DNA of 64,000 nt, taken from the NCBI RefSeq assembly GCF_000147815.2, contig NC_015957.1, positions 2,604,001 to 2,668,000 of the forward strand. Direction: 5' to 3'. The notes below the pieces were generated by a model. That model saw nothing but the letters and a program-made list of their open reading frames with translations, was not told the origin of the DNA and ran no database searches. The translations under genes were made by a program, and so were the position numbers. How positions within the stretch are numbered: the stretch's first letter is position 1; every line of letters begins with the position of its first letter. Shown here piece after piece: positions 40,611 to 48,914 of the stretch. Source of the DNA: Streptomyces violaceusniger Tu 4113. Lineage in GTDB: Bacteria > Actinomycetota > Actinomycetes > Streptomycetales > Streptomycetaceae.

Positions 40611-42560
40611 TCAGCTCCTTACGGCGGTCACGGGAATCTTCTCGATCCTTATGGCCGACGCCTTGAACTCCGCCGTCCCCGCGATCGGGCAGTTCGCCTC
40701 GATCGTCAGGGAGTTGGTGTCCACCTCGTCGGGGAAGTGCATGGTCATGAAGGCGAGCCCCGGCCGCAGCCCGGGATCGATCCACACCGGCGCCACCACC
40801 GAGCCGCGCCGCGAGGTGACCCGCACCCGCTCCTCGGTCTCCACCCGGTAGCGGGCCGCGTCCTCCGGGCACAGCTCGATGTACTCGCCGCGCCGCAGCG
40901 GAGAGGCGAAACTCCCGCTCTGCACCCCGGTGTTGTACGAGTCCAGGCGGCGCCCGGTGGTGAGCCGGATCGGAAAGGCGTCATCGGTCAGATCGACCGG
41001 CGGATCGTGCTTCACCGGGCCGAAGGGGGCGAGGGCGCCGCGCCGCGCCGGATCGCCCTCCCACAGCCGGCCGTGCAGATAGGTGGGCTCGAGACGGTCG
41101 GTGCTGGGGCAGGGCCACTGGATGCCCTGGTGCTCCTCCAGCCGCTCGTAGGTCATGCCGAAGTGATCGGGGGAGACGGCCCGCAGCTCGTTCCACACCT
41201 CCTCCGCGCCCTCGAACTTCCAGTCGTGGCCGAGCCGCCGCGCCAGCTCGCAGATGATGTCGATGTCCTCGCGCGCCTCGCCCGGCGGCTCCACGGCCTT
41301 GCGCACCCGCTGGACGCGGCGCTCGCTGTTGGTGGTGGTGCCCTCCGTCTCGCACCAGCCGGCGGTCGCCGGGAGCACCACATCGGCCAACTCGGCGGTC
41401 CTGGTGAGGAAGATGTCCTGGACCACCAGGTGTTCCAGCGACTCCAGCCGCCGGACGGCCTGTTCGGTGTCGGCCTCGGACTGGGCCGGGTTCTCTCCGA
41501 TGCAGTAGACGGCGCGCAGTTCGCCGGCCTCCATGGCCTCGAACATCTCGGTGAGGTTCAGCCCGTAGCGCGGCTGGATGACCACGTCCCAGGCGCGCTC
41601 GAACTTGGACCGGGTGGGCGGGTCCAGGATGTCCTGGAAGCCGGGCAGCCGGTTGGGGATGGCGCCCATGTCGCCGCCGCCCTGGACGTTGTTCTGGCCG
41701 CGCAGCGGCTGCAGTCCGCAGCCGTACCGGCCGACATGGCCGGTCAGCAGGGACAGATTGATCAGCGCCCGGACGTTGTCGGTGCCGTTGTGGTGCTCGG
41801 TGATGCCGAGCGTCCAGCAGAGCTGGGCGCGCTCGGCGGTGGCGTAGGCGTGCGCGAGATCGCGGATGGCGTCCGCGGGGACGCCTGTGACCTTCTCCGC
41901 GACGCTCGGGGTCCAGGGCTCCACATGGGCCGCGTACTCCTCGAAGCCGCTGGTGGCGCGCTCGATGAAGGAGCGGTTGGCGAGCCCCGCGTGGATGATC
42001 TCGCGGCCCACGGCGTGGGCGAGCGGGATGTCGGTGCCCACGTTGAGCCCCAGCCAGCTCTCGGCCCATTCGGCGGTCGAGGTGCGGCGCGGATCGACCG
42101 CGTACATCCGGGCGCCGTTGCGGATGCCCCTGAGGACATGCTGGAAGAAGATCGGGTGCGCGAAGCGGGCGTTGGAGCCCCACATCACGATGAGGTCGGT
42201 GTCCTCGACCTCCGCGTACGACGACGTGCCGCCGCCGGAGCCGAAGACGGCGGACAGCCCCGCGACGCTGGGCGCGTGGCAGGTGCGGTTGCAGGAGTCG
42301 ACGTTGTTGGTGCCCATCACCACCCGGGCGAACTTCTGGGCCACGTAGTTCATCTCGTTGGTGGCGCGGGCGCAGGAGAACATGCCGAACGCGTCGGGCC
42401 CATGGGCCGCCGTCACGGCCCGGAACCCGGCGGTGGCCCGGCTGAGCGCCTCGTCCCAGGAAGCGCGGCGGAGTTCACCGCTGACCGAATCCCGCACCAG
42501 GGGGTGGGTCAGCCGCGGGTACTGCTTCTGCTGTCGGTTGCGCTGGCGGTTACGGGCCAC
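40611..42560 (-). CDS. fdhA: Formate dehydrogenase catalytic subunit (molybdopterin oxidoreductase, cysteine type)
   Basis: 649 residues. It oxidises formate to CO2 at a bis-MGD molybdenum or tungsten site. The metal ligand is Cys94, followed by His95 (NRTCHAPSVAGLS), where E. coli FdhF has selenocysteine. Other blocks: MWGSNARFAHPIFFQH, GLQPLRGQNNVQGGGDMG, LPATAGWCETEGTTTNSERR and the molydopterin-binding end LTTGRRLDSYNTGVQ. The normal N-terminal Fe4S4 domain is missing and is found on the subunit at 37682-38554. GTG 42560 has GGAG 6 bases upstream. It is the first gene of the operon, with a candidate GntR site at 42630-42647. No signal peptide: cytoplasmic. Confidence 0.95.
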   Translation of the reverse strand: MARNRQRNRQQKQYPRLTHPLVRDSVSGELRRASWDEALSRATAGFRAVTAAHGPDAFGMFSCARATNEMNYVAQKFARVVMGTNNVDSCNRTCHAPSVAGLSAVFGSGGGTSSYAEVEDTDLIVMWGSNARFAHPIFFQHVLRGIRNGARMYAVDPRRTSTAEWAESWLGLNVGTDIPLAHAVGREIIHAGLANRSFIERATSGFEEYAAHVEPWTPSVAEKVTGVPADAIRDLAHAYATAERAQLCWTLGITEHHNGTDNVRALINLSLLTGHVGRYGCGLQPLRGQNNVQGGGDMGAIPNRLPGFQDILDPPTRSKFERAWDVVIQPRYGLNLTEMFEAMEAGELRAVYCIGENPAQSEADTEQAVRRLESLEHLVVQDIFLTRTAELADVVLPATAGWCETEGTTTNSERRVQRVRKAVEPPGEAREDIDIICELARRLGHDWKFEGAEEVWNELRAVSPDHFGMTYERLEEHQGIQWPCPSTDRLEPTYLHGRLWEGDPARRGALAPFGPVKHDPPVDLTDDAFPIRLTTGRRLDSYNTGVQSGSFASPLRRGEYIELCPEDAARYRVETEERVRVTSRRGSVVAPVWIDPGLRPGLAFMTMHFPDEVDTNSLTIEANCPIAGTAEFKASAIRIEKIPVTAVRS

Positions 42561-42629
42561 GACGGGCTCCTTACGGCGGTCACGCCGCGGTGCGACGTGA
42601 GGGAACCGAACGTCCGGGTATCGTCGACA

Positions 42630-42647
42630 GGATATTGAATACAGTAT
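42630..42647 (-). promoter_or_regulatory. Candidate GntR operator upstream of the fdh operon
   Basis: Read on the minus strand: ATACTGTATTCAATATCC. It shares 14 of 18 bases with AAACTGTAGACAATAACC before gntR (44474-44491), with common core ACTGTA-N2-CAATA-N-CC. The AT-rich block stands out from its surroundings and would overlap the fdh promoter, 70 bases before the start. Confidence 0.55.
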
Positions 42648-42778
42648 GCCCTAGGAGGGGGTCAAGGAGTCGAACGACACCTCAACCCCCCTCCCGTCCG
42701 CCGGTGATGGGGCCCTGGGCGGTAATGGGCCCCGAACGGTGATGGGACGTCGGCCGGTTAAGAGAGCTCACCGGGGAA

Positions 42779-42896
42779 GCGAGCTCGGCCGGTACAGCGA
42801 GTTCGGCCAGTGAAGCCGGTCGTGCGAGTTCGGCTGGTGAAGCCGTTGCGCGAGTTCAGCCGGTGAAGCCGGTAAGGCGGGTTCAGCCCGTGAAGA
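42779..42896. repeat. Tandem about 26-bp repeats (GCGAGTTCGGCCGGTGAAGCC)
   Basis: Five imperfect copies begin near 42779, 42798, 42824, 42850 and 42878. The last copy overlaps the stop of the 40-residue MFS companion gene, so the array seems to have grown from or into that 3' end. It lies between two converging-away units (3' of the transporter, 5' of fdh). The remaining gap 42661-42778 holds no gene. Confidence 0.65.
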
Positions 42897-43005
42897 GCTG
42901 TGTGGCCTTGCGGATGAGCTCGTAGACGCCGTACGCGAAGGGCAGCGCCACCCAGGCCCAGACGGCCACGGTCAGCGCGGTGCGATTGGTGGTGGGTTCG
43001 GTCAT
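42883..43005 (-). CDS. MFS transporter small subunit (40 residues, one membrane helix)
   Basis: MTEPTTNRTALTVAVWAWVA is followed by LPFAYGVYELIRKATQLFTG. One hydrophobic helix spans about residues 10-30. ATG 43005 overlaps the carrier's stop as ATGA, showing coupled translation. Short proteins of this kind follow oxalate/formate-type MFS genes in actinobacteria and are named MFS transporter small subunit; their role is unproven but they probably sit beside the carrier in the membrane. Confidence 0.85.
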   Translation of the reverse strand: MTEPTTNRTALTVAVWAWVALPFAYGVYELIRKATQLFTG

Positions 43006-44390
43006 CGGTCCGCTCCCTTCTCGGCGGGCGCCGCCTCGGCGTCGGCCTTGGCGGTAGCCGGTTCGTGGAAGCGCGGATGGACCGGCCGTACCAGCTCGTT
43101 GGCGACGAAGCCGACGACCAGCAGCGCGATCATGATGGTGAGGGAGAGCGAGTACAGCTCGGGGCCGGTCTTCCCCGCCGCCTCCTGGTGGTCGGCCACC
43201 TTGTTGACGATGTACGGGCCGAGGACCCCGGCCACCGACCACGCGGTGAGCAGCCGGCCGTGGATCGCGCCCACCTGATAGGTGCCGAACAGGTCCTTCA
43301 GATACGCCGGAACGGTCGCGAACCCGCCCCCGTAGAAGGAGAGGATCACCAGCGCGCACACCACGAACAGGGGCTTGGAGGAGTCCCCGAGCTGCGCGAT
43401 GGCCAGATACATCAGCGCGCCCACGCCCAGATAGATCCGGTACATGTTCTTGCGCCCGATGAGGTCGGACGTGGACGACCAGACCAGCCGCCCGGCCATG
43501 TTGGCAGCCGACAGCAGGGCGACGAAACCGGCCGCCGCGGTGGCGGTCACGGGGGTGTCGGTGTCCTTGAAGTAGTCGCCGATCATGGGCGCGGCCTTCT
43601 CCAGGATGCCGATGCCCGCCGTCACGTTCATGCACAGCACCACCCACAGACACCAGAACTGCGGGGTGCGCAGGGCGTTGCGCGCGGAGACGTCGGCCGC
43701 GCTGACCATGTGTCCCTGCTCCTGCGGCGGCTCCCAGCCGGCGGGCCGCCAGCCGTCGGCCGGTACCCGCACCAGCAGCACGCCGAGGGTCATGAAGACC
43801 GCGTAGGTCAGGCCGTGCACCAGGAAGGTGGCGGCGATGCCGCTGTTGTCGGTGCCGAAGCGCTCCATCAGCCAGCTCGACCAGGGCGAGGCGATCAGCG
43901 CACCGCCGCCGAAGCCCATGATGGCGATGCCGGTGGCCATGCCGGGCCGGTCGGGGAACCACTTCATGAGCGTGGAGACGGGGGAGATGTATCCGATGCC
44001 GAGACCGATCCCGCCGATGAACCCGTAGCCGAGGACGACCAGCCAGTACTGGCTGGTGGCGGCGCCGAGCGAGGCGACGAGGAAGCCGGAGGAGAAGCAG
44101 ACGAGGGAGACGAACATCGCCCAGCGCGGGCCGTTGCGCTCGACCAGCGTCCCGCCGAAGGCGGCCGACAGGCCGAGCATCACGATGCCAAGCTGGAACG
44201 GGAGTGCGCTGGCCGTGCCCGAGAGGTCCATGGAGGATTCCAGGGGCGGCTTGAACACGCTCCAGGCATACGCCTGGCCGATGGAGAGATGGACGGCTAG
44301 GGCGGCCGGTGGCACCAGCCAGCGGCTCCAGCCCGGTGGGGCCAGGGTGCGCGAGCGATGCAACGGGCCGAGTCGATCATTGGTGAGCAT
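43002..44390 (-). CDS. OFA-family (oxalate/formate antiporter-like) MFS carrier
   Basis: 462 residues with 12 predicted membrane segments. Family blocks: IGQAYAWSVFKPPLE, GLGIGYISPVSTLMKWFPDR, GMATGIAIMGFGGGA, and in the second half SSTSDLIGRKNMYRIYLGVG and SFYGGGFATVPAYLKDLFG. These match the OFA group, which exchanges small carboxylates such as oxalate and formate. ATG 44390 is chosen since the membrane domain begins soon after; the ribosome site is weak. It is divergent from gntR. Its position beside formate dehydrogenase suggests it brings in formate or a formate source. Confidence 0.93.
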   Translation of the reverse strand: MLTNDRLGPLHRSRTLAPPGWSRWLVPPAALAVHLSIGQAYAWSVFKPPLESSMDLSGTASALPFQLGIVMLGLSAAFGGTLVERNGPRWAMFVSLVCFSSGFLVASLGAATSQYWLVVLGYGFIGGIGLGIGYISPVSTLMKWFPDRPGMATGIAIMGFGGGALIASPWSSWLMERFGTDNSGIAATFLVHGLTYAVFMTLGVLLVRVPADGWRPAGWEPPQEQGHMVSAADVSARNALRTPQFWCLWVVLCMNVTAGIGILEKAAPMIGDYFKDTDTPVTATAAAGFVALLSAANMAGRLVWSSTSDLIGRKNMYRIYLGVGALMYLAIAQLGDSSKPLFVVCALVILSFYGGGFATVPAYLKDLFGTYQVGAIHGRLLTAWSVAGVLGPYIVNKVADHQEAAGKTGPELYSLSLTIMIALLVVGFVANELVRPVHPRFHEPATAKADAEAAPAEKGADR

Positions 44391-44473
44391 GTGCCCGGAC
44401 TTTAAGGATTGAACGAGGCAATGACTAGACGTAGAAGCGCCTGGGATGTGTCGGCCGCGTGGACGGGATGGGT

Positions 44474-44491
44474 AAACTGTAGACAATAACC
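44474..44491 (+). promoter_or_regulatory. Candidate GntR operator between the MFS gene and gntR
   Basis: AAACTGTAGACAATAACC; the part ACTGT-AG-ACAAT is a near palindrome of the TGT-N2-ACA type. It matches the fdh upstream site in 14 of 18 bases. It lies 41 bases before the gntR ATG and 84 before the carrier start, so one site could serve both genes. Confidence 0.55.
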
Positions 44492-44531
44492 AATCCGGGC
44501 ATCCGGTGAACGGCGAGCCAGAGGGGGCGCG

Positions 44532-45209
44532 ATGCTGTCCAGGGGACTGCCGTACGGCGCGGTACCGAAGCTGGAGCGGCCCGGTCCACTCCGCGAGCGC
44601 GTCTACGAGGCGCTGCTCGAACTCATCACCACCCGCGCCCTCCGTCCCGGTCAGCACCTCGTGGAGAGCGAGCTCGCCGGGCAGCTCGGGGTCTCCCGTC
44701 AGCCGGTGCGCGAGGCCCTCCAGCGGCTGAACACCGAAGGCTGGGTCGATCTGCGGCCCGCGCAGGGCGCGTTCGTCCACGAGCCCACCGAGGAGGAGGC
44801 CGATCAGCTCCTTACGGTGCGCACGCTCCTGGAGGCCGAGGCCGCCCGGCTGGCCGCCGCGGGGATCGACGCGGCCGGGGTCGCCGCGCTGGAGGATCTG
44901 TGCGCGAAGGGCGAGCGCGCGGTGCTGGACGACGATGTGGACGGCGCGGTGGCGGCGAACGCCGAATTCCACGCCAAGGTGATGGAGTTGGCCGGAAACG
45001 CGGTCCTGTCCGAGCTGGCCGCCCAGGTGGACCGCAGGGTCCGCTGGTACTACACCCCGGTCGCCCGTCAGCGCGGCAAGCAGTCCTGGATCGAGCACCG
45101 CGAGCTGATCGCGGCCATCACCGCCGGTGACGAACACGGGGCCACGGCAGTCATGCGCACCCACACCGAACACACCCGCCACACGTACCACGACCGCGAG
45201 CGGTCCTGA
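44532..45209 (+). CDS. GntR-family regulator, FCD (FadR) subfamily
   Basis: 225 residues. The winged helix-turn-helix spans about 15-82 (LRERVYEALLELITTRALRP, SELAGQLGVSRQPVREALQR). The all-helical FCD effector domain has metal- or acid-binding positions in FHAKVMELAGN, EHRELIAAITAGDEHGA and HTEHTRHTY. FCD proteins usually sense small carboxylic acids, which fits the oxalate/formate carrier and formate dehydrogenase nearby. GAGGGGG precedes ATG 44532. The shared 18-bp motif suggests it controls itself, the carrier and fdh. Confidence 0.94.
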   Translation: MLSRGLPYGAVPKLERPGPLRERVYEALLELITTRALRPGQHLVESELAGQLGVSRQPVREALQRLNTEGWVDLRPAQGAFVHEPTEEEADQLLTVRTLLEAEAARLAAAGIDAAGVAALEDLCAKGERAVLDDDVDGAVAANAEFHAKVMELAGNAVLSELAAQVDRRVRWYYTPVARQRGKQSWIEHRELIAAITAGDEHGATAVMRTHTEHTRHTYHDRERS

Positions 45210-45271
45210 CCCCTCCGCCCTGACCCCTCCGCCGCACCGGCCGTTGCCGGATGGCGTCAGTACGGGTGGCG

Positions 45272-45559
45272 TCATCCCCGAGCGGCGTCCATGCGCTCGA
45301 CCGCTTCCTTGGCCTCCTTCAAATCGGCGTCGGTGAGCTGCCGGTAGACCTTGATGGCCTCGAGCTTCTTGCCCTCCCGCAGCAGGTCCGCCACCCGCTC
45401 CAGACCGGGCTCGGCCACCTGGATCTCCAGGTGGCCGAGGATCAGGTCCAGCTTGCGCTCGATGCGGTCCGCCCTGCGCTGGATCTTCTGAATCCTCGAC
45501 TCCAGCAGCGGATACTGCAGAACGAGGGCCACGATCACGAGGTACGTCGCTATCTCCAT
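45272..45559 (-). CDS. Ribosomal protein L7/L12 C-terminal-domain-like protein with membrane anchor
   Basis: 95 residues. The N-terminal hydrophobic stretch IATYLVIVALVLQYPLL looks like a membrane anchor, followed by a charged coiled coil (SRIQKIQRRADRIERKLDLI). The end, REGKKLEAIKVYRQLTDADL then KEAKEAVERM, is the L7/L12 C-terminal fold. It is not the ribosomal stalk protein, which lacks an anchor. Function unknown. ATG 45559 is preferred to a longer frame because the anchor then starts at residue 3. Confidence 0.75.
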   Translation of the reverse strand: MEIATYLVIVALVLQYPLLESRIQKIQRRADRIERKLDLILGHLEIQVAEPGLERVADLLREGKKLEAIKVYRQLTDADLKEAKEAVERMDAARG

Positions 45560-45712
45560 GATCACCGATCGTAGTGGCCGAAGTGGCCGAACCCTTTCGC
45601 CGCTCCCGCGCTCCTGAGCCGGTGCCTCCCGGTGCTGTCCCGAAATCAACTCGGCTTTGTCCTGCGACAGGAGAAAGTCGTAGCCAATTGCGGCGCAAGT
45701 TCTTCCCACCCC

Positions 45713-45734
45713 CGACAACCGCTGCTACGTTCCC
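45713..45734 (+). promoter_or_regulatory. Promoter-like motif GACAA-N6-CTACG before the ROK gene
   Basis: GACAACCGCTGCTACGTTCC; the same arrangement (GACAA, 6 bases, CTACG, then TCC) is at 53449-53468 before the secreted sugar dehydrogenase. It could be a shared promoter or operator of one regulon. Confidence 0.4.
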
Positions 45735-45781
45735 CGTGAAAGCCCGGTGACGTGGATGCCGATGACGGCGGGAGGGGCAGC

Positions 45782-46972
45782 GTGAGGCGCATGACGGCAC
45801 GACCGGCGAACGCGCATCAGGCGCGACTGCTCCGTCTGCTGCGCGACGGCGGCCCCAACTCCCGTGCTCAGCTCGGCGATCAGATCGACCTCTCGCGTTC
45901 GAAGCTCGCCGTGGAGATCGACCGACTGCTGGAGACCGGACTGGTGGCCGCGGACGGGCTCGCGGCCTCGCGCGGCGGCCGGCGCTCGCACAACATCCGG
46001 CTCGCGCCCGGGCTGCGGCTGCTAGGCGTCGACATCGGCGCCACCTCCGTGGACGTCGCCGTGACCAATGCCGAACTGGAGATTCTCGGCCATCTCAACC
46101 AGCCCATGGATGTGCGCGAGGGACCCGTCGCGGTCTTCGAGCAGGTGCTGGACATGGCCGCGAAGCTCCGGGCCTCCGGGGTGGCCGAGGGGTTCGACGG
46201 GGCGGGCATAGGAGTGCCCGGCCCCGTGCGGTTCCCCGAGGGCGTGCCGGTGGCACCGCCGATCATGCCGGGGTGGGACGGCTTCCCCGTACGGGAGGCG
46301 CTCAGCCAGGAGCTGGGCTGCCCGGTGATGGTCGACAACGATGTGAACCTCATGGCGATGGGGGAGCAGCACGCCGGAGTCGCCCGTTCCGTCAAGGACT
46401 TCCTCTGCGTGAAGATCGGCACCGGTATCGGCTGCGGGATCGTCGTCGGCGGTGAGGTCTACCGCGGTACGACGGGCAGCGCGGGCGACATCGGCCACAT
46501 CCAGGCCGAACCCGACGGCCGCCCCTGCGCCTGTGGCAACCACGGCTGCCTGGAGGCGTACTTCGGCGGCGCGGCGCTGGCCCGCGACGCCGAGGCGGCC
46601 GCCCGCGACGGCCGGTCCGCCGAACTCGCCGCCCGGCTGGAGGAGGTGGGCAGCCTCGCCGCCACGGACGTCGCCGCGGCGGCGTCGGCGGGCGACGCGA
46701 CCGCCCTCGACCTCATCAGGGAGGGCGGCACCCGTACGGGCCAGGTCATCGCCGGGCTCGTCAGCTTCTTCAACCCCGGTCTGGTGGTCATCGGCGGCGG
46801 TGTCACCGGGCTCGGCCATACGCTGCTCGCCGCCATACGGACCCAGGTCTACCGCCAGTCCCTGCCCCTGGCCACCGGCAACCTCCCCATCGTGCTGGGC
46901 GAACTCGGCCCGGCCGCCGGGGTCACCGGCGCGGCCCGCCTGATCAGCGACCACCTCTTCTCACCGGCATGA
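45782..46972 (+). CDS. ROK-family transcriptional regulator
   Basis: 396 residues from GTG 45782 (GGAGG 6 bases upstream). The N-terminal winged helix is HQARLLRLLRDGGPNSRAQL then SRSKLAVEIDRLLETGLV. The ROK sugar-kinase fold has the ATP-loop GVDIGATSVDVAV (Asp84) and the zinc motif CACGNHGCLEAYFGG. The second half includes NPGLVVIGGGVTGLG. Such proteins sense sugars or sugar phosphates and control uptake genes. It lies 412 bp before a sugar ABC operon on the same strand and most likely regulates it. Confidence 0.93.
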   Translation: MRRMTARPANAHQARLLRLLRDGGPNSRAQLGDQIDLSRSKLAVEIDRLLETGLVAADGLAASRGGRRSHNIRLAPGLRLLGVDIGATSVDVAVTNAELEILGHLNQPMDVREGPVAVFEQVLDMAAKLRASGVAEGFDGAGIGVPGPVRFPEGVPVAPPIMPGWDGFPVREALSQELGCPVMVDNDVNLMAMGEQHAGVARSVKDFLCVKIGTGIGCGIVVGGEVYRGTTGSAGDIGHIQAEPDGRPCACGNHGCLEAYFGGAALARDAEAAARDGRSAELAARLEEVGSLAATDVAAAASAGDATALDLIREGGTRTGQVIAGLVSFFNPGLVVIGGGVTGLGHTLLAAIRTQVYRQSLPLATGNLPIVLGELGPAAGVTGAARLISDHLFSPA

Positions 46973-47384
46973 CGGCCCGACGACCTGATGGCTTGACGGC
47001 CTGATCCCGCCCGGCCACGGCCGGGTCCGTACCTCGGCACAGCGCAGCGCACGGCATCCGCACCGCCCTTCGACGTACGCCACGTCTAAGCACGAGCCGC
47101 ACGACCGGCACCACCGGAGCACCACCCAGGTACCACCGAGCCGCACCACAGGGCACCACCGAGCCGCACCACCCGGTACCACTGAGCCGCACCACCCGGT
47201 ACCACCGTGGCGGCGCGCCGTACCCCGGCACGCCCCGCACCTCACCACGGCACCACATCACCACATCACCGCTCCACCCAGCCCCAGCCCCAGCCCTATC
47301 CCCAGCCCCGCCGCGCGCCCGCAGCGGCTGCGGCACGCCCAGCGACCCGCACCGCATCGAGCGAACCCGCCGAGGAGGCCAGCC
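46973..47384. repeat. Gene-free leader with three exact-phase 23-bp repeats
   Basis: No gene in this interval. Copies of GAGCCGCACCACCCGGTACC plus ACC start at 47138, 47161 and 47184, with worn copies back to 47094. The interval must contain the promoter of the sugar ABC operon. The repeats could be a regulator-binding array or simple slippage DNA. Confidence 0.65.
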
Positions 47385-48914
47385 ATGGCACCGGCACCAC
47401 CCGACCCGCGCCCGCTGCTCACCATGTCCGCGATCACCAAGTCCTTCCCCGGCGTACGGGCCCTGGACGGCGTCGACCTCGATGTCGAAGCGGGCGAGGT
47501 GCACTGTCTGCTCGGCCAGAACGGCGCCGGCAAGTCCACCCTGATCAAGGTGGTCGCCGGGGCGCATCAGCCCGACAGCGGCGAGATCCTCTGGCGGGGC
47601 GCGCCGGTCACCCTCAAGTCGCCCATCGCCGCCATGCGCCTGGGGATCGCCACCATCTACCAGGAACTCGACCTGGTGGAGGGGCTGTCCGTCGCCGAGA
47701 ACGTCTTCCTCGGCCATGAGATGGCCACCGCCGGGTTCGTCCGCTCCCGTGCGGCGCGCACCGCCACCGCCGCGCTCCTGACCCGGCTCGGGCATCCCGA
47801 GATCGACCCGGGGCGGCTGGTGGGGGAGCTGTCCGCGGCTGGGCAGCAGATCGTCTCGATGGCCCGCGCGCTCTCCCACGACGTCCAGTTGATCGTGATG
47901 GACGAGCCGTCCGCGGCCCTCGACCCCGACGAGGTCGACAACCTCTTCCGCATCGTCGGCGATCTCACCGCCGCCGGGGTCGCCGTCGTGTACATCTCGC
48001 ACCGGCTGGAGGAGATTCGCCGGATCGGCGACCGCGTCACCGTGCTCAAGGACGGCCGCGCCGCGGCCCGCGGGCTGGACGCCCGCACCACCCCGACCCG
48101 CGAGGTCGTGGCCCTGATGACGGGCCGGGACGTGGAGTACGCGTTCCCCCGCCGCACCACGGCACCGCCGTCCGCCGGCGCCGCGCCCGTGCTGCGGCTG
48201 GAAAACCTCGGCAGGGCGGGGGAGTTCGAGCCGATCGACCTCGACGTGGCGCCCGGCGAGATCGTCGGGCTCGCCGGACTCGTCGGCTCCGGACGGTCCG
48301 AGATCCTGGAGACCGTCTACGGCGCCCGCCGTCCCACCTCGGGCCGGGTCCTGGTGGACGGCCGCGCGCTGCGCCCCGGCAGCGTGACGGCCGCCGTGCG
48401 CGCCGGGCTCGGGCTCGCCCCCGAGGAGCGCAAGGCGCAGGCGCTGCTGATGCTGGAGTCCGTCACCCGCAATGTCTCGGTCTCCTCGCTGCCCCGCTTC
48501 TCCCGCGCCGGGTGGGTGGACCGCGGCGCGGAGCGGGCGGCGGCCCGCCGGTGCGTCCGCGACCTGTCGCTGCACCCCGACGACCCGGAGCGGCCGGTGC
48601 GGACCCTGTCCGGCGGCAATCAGCAAAAGGCCGTGCTGGCCCGCTGGCTGCTGCGCGGCTGCCGGGTGCTGCTGCTGGACGAGCCGACGCGCGGGGTGGA
48701 TGTCGGCGCCCGCGCCGAGCTGTACGCCGTGATCCGCCGACTCGCCGACGACGGCATGGCCGTCCTTCTCGTCTCCAGCGAACTGCCCGAAGTCCTGGGC
48801 CTCGCCGACCGGGTGCTGGTGCTCCGCGAGGGCCGCGTCGTCCATACGGCGCCCGCGCGGGAGCTGGACGAACACCGTGTCCTCGATCTCGTCATGGAAG
48901 GGAGCCCGTCGTGA
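47385..48914 (+). CDS. Sugar ABC transporter ATP-binding protein (two ATPase domains)
   Basis: 509 residues. Two tandem ATPase domains, as in ribose/xylose/inositol-type importers. Domain 1 has Walker A GQNGAGKST at 44-52, signature LSAAGQQIVSMARAL and Walker B LIVMDEPSAAL. Domain 2 has the degenerate P-loop GLVGSGRSE, a full signature LSGGNQQKAVLARWL and VLLLDEPTRGVDVGA. It powers uptake together with the next two genes. GAGGAGG lies 6 bases before ATG 47385. The stop overlaps the permease start as GTGA. Confidence 0.95.
   Translation: MAPAPPDPRPLLTMSAITKSFPGVRALDGVDLDVEAGEVHCLLGQNGAGKSTLIKVVAGAHQPDSGEILWRGAPVTLKSPIAAMRLGIATIYQELDLVEGLSVAENVFLGHEMATAGFVRSRAARTATAALLTRLGHPEIDPGRLVGELSAAGQQIVSMARALSHDVQLIVMDEPSAALDPDEVDNLFRIVGDLTAAGVAVVYISHRLEEIRRIGDRVTVLKDGRAAARGLDARTTPTREVVALMTGRDVEYAFPRRTTAPPSAGAAPVLRLENLGRAGEFEPIDLDVAPGEIVGLAGLVGSGRSEILETVYGARRPTSGRVLVDGRALRPGSVTAAVRAGLGLAPEERKAQALLMLESVTRNVSVSSLPRFSRAGWVDRGAERAAARRCVRDLSLHPDDPERPVRTLSGGNQQKAVLARWLLRGCRVLLLDEPTRGVDVGARAELYAVIRRLADDGMAVLLVSSELPEVLGLADRVLVLREGRVVHTAPARELDEHRVLDLVMEGSPS

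Noticed and set aside
45272..45559. Ribosomal stalk protein L7/L12 (rplL)
   Set aside because: It has a hydrophobic anchor and coiled coil in place of the L7/L12 N-terminal domain and is not near rplJ or rpoB.
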